A stretch of DNA of 5,749 nt from Deinococcus sp. Leaf326. GTDB taxonomy: Bacteria > Deinococcota > Deinococci > Deinococcales > Deinococcaceae. Numbering within the stretch: the stretch's first letter is position 1; each line of letters begins with the position of its first letter. A program made the position numbers and the translations under genes. Positions 5,401 to 5,749 of this stretch are shown piece by piece. The stretch spans positions 1 to 5,749 of the forward strand of contig NZ_LMOM01000062.1 of assembly GCF_001424185.1 (NCBI RefSeq). The letters are read 5' to 3'. The notes beneath the pieces are model-generated. The model was not told the origin of the DNA. It worked only from the letters and a program-made list of their open reading frames with translations, and searched no databases.

Positions 5401-5749
5401 CTATATCTCTACCCATCGCGAACAGTTTCGACCAGCGGCTTTAGCGGCATATAACCGTCGATCTGCCAATAAGATCAGGGCTGACAGATCGGCAGCTTCG
5501 GGCCGCAAGGCCCCCCCAGCACTGACTGTCAGCCGCACACCGTTCTTGAACTGAGTCTGTTCAATGCTTCTGAGCGCGTGCGCTACGTCATCGCGAGAAA
5601 CTCTTCCCCGCCCCACCGCGCCAGCAACGTCTCTGGCGGCAAGGCTTCTCGTAACTGATGGGCAACATACGTCAGGACCTCGTCCCCGTACAGATGGCCG
5701 TAGGTGTCGTTGATGTGTTTGAAATGGTCGATATCGAAGAGAACCACAA
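5401..5749 (-). pseudogene. GGDEF-domain (diguanylate cyclase) gene, frameshifted, 5' part outside the window
   Basis: The C-terminal GGDEF domain of a diguanylate cyclase, the enzyme that makes cyclic di-GMP from two GTP. Reading leftwards from the window edge, one frame (5747-5583) gives [18 protein letters not shown] (metal and guanine-binding part), [14 protein letters not shown], and the active-site motif [10 protein letters not shown], then TAG at 5585-5583. The rest of the domain continues in another frame (to TAG 5403-5401): [26 protein letters not shown], and the typical end LADRRLYAAKAAGRN. Between GGEEF and VSAGG there are only 71 nt, against about 100-120 in intact relatives. About 30-45 nt of net sequence, not a multiple of three, is therefore missing near 5585-5600. 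The product would stop just after GGEEF and should be inactive. The upstream sensor part lies beyond position 5749. An assembly or sequencing error is possible but less likely than a real deletion, given the missing length. Confidence 0.85.

Noticed and set aside
1..5749. CRISPR array, tRNA or rRNA genes, toxin-antitoxin pair, or a novel defence system
   Set aside because: No regularly spaced repeats, no tRNA-like cloverleaf, no rRNA stretches and no recognisable toxin or defence domains were seen by reading; the window is a catabolic operon flanked by mobile-element debris.

Overview
The window reads as a GC-rich bacterial chromosome or megaplasmid segment, most like a Deinococcus or close relative. 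That assignment is an inference. It rests on overall GC-rich coding, a promoter that looks leaderless directly in front of a GTG start, an IS5-type insertion sequence, and several broken genes side by side. No ribosomal or other taxonomic marker is present.

Layout from left to right. Positions 1-99 hold only a weak terminator-like hairpin. Positions 100-432 (minus strand) encode a 110-residue protein of unknown function. An IS5-family insertion sequence with one intact 267-residue DDE transposase (527-1330, plus strand) follows; its ends lie at about 477 and 1363 and are poorly matched. A GntR/FCD-family repressor gene (1381-2046, minus strand) is divergent from a three-gene plus-strand operon. 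The operon holds an M20 (ArgE/DapE-type) metallohydrolase (2095-3228), a diaminopropionate ammonia-lyase dpaL (3243-4400) and the first 125 residues of an N-carbamoyl-amino-acid hydrolase/allantoate amidohydrolase-like M20 enzyme (4393-4770). The third gene stops just after a catalytic acidic pair. Positions 4771-5400 have no intact gene. They contain a decayed minus-strand reading frame that may be the tail of a transposase, with a perfect 13-bp hairpin inside it. The window ends in a minus-strand GGDEF (diguanylate cyclase) gene whose 3' part is frameshifted.

How the genes fit together: the 48-bp gap between the repressor and the operon holds both start regions and an imperfect CATG-centred palindrome, as expected of an autoregulated local switch. 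The operon pairs an amide-cleaving M20 hydrolase with DpaL, which turns 2,3-diaminopropionate into pyruvate and two ammonia. The downstream hydrolase was probably another amide- or carbamoyl-removing enzyme. Enterobacteria have a comparable neighbourhood (ygeX-ygeY-hyuA). The simplest reading is a small catabolic operon that releases and degrades diaminopropionate, or a derivative of it, for carbon and nitrogen, and whose last gene has been lost to rearrangement. No clearly new defence or mobile system is visible. The most interesting parts are the operon, its compact operator/promoter, and the scar region at 4755-5600.
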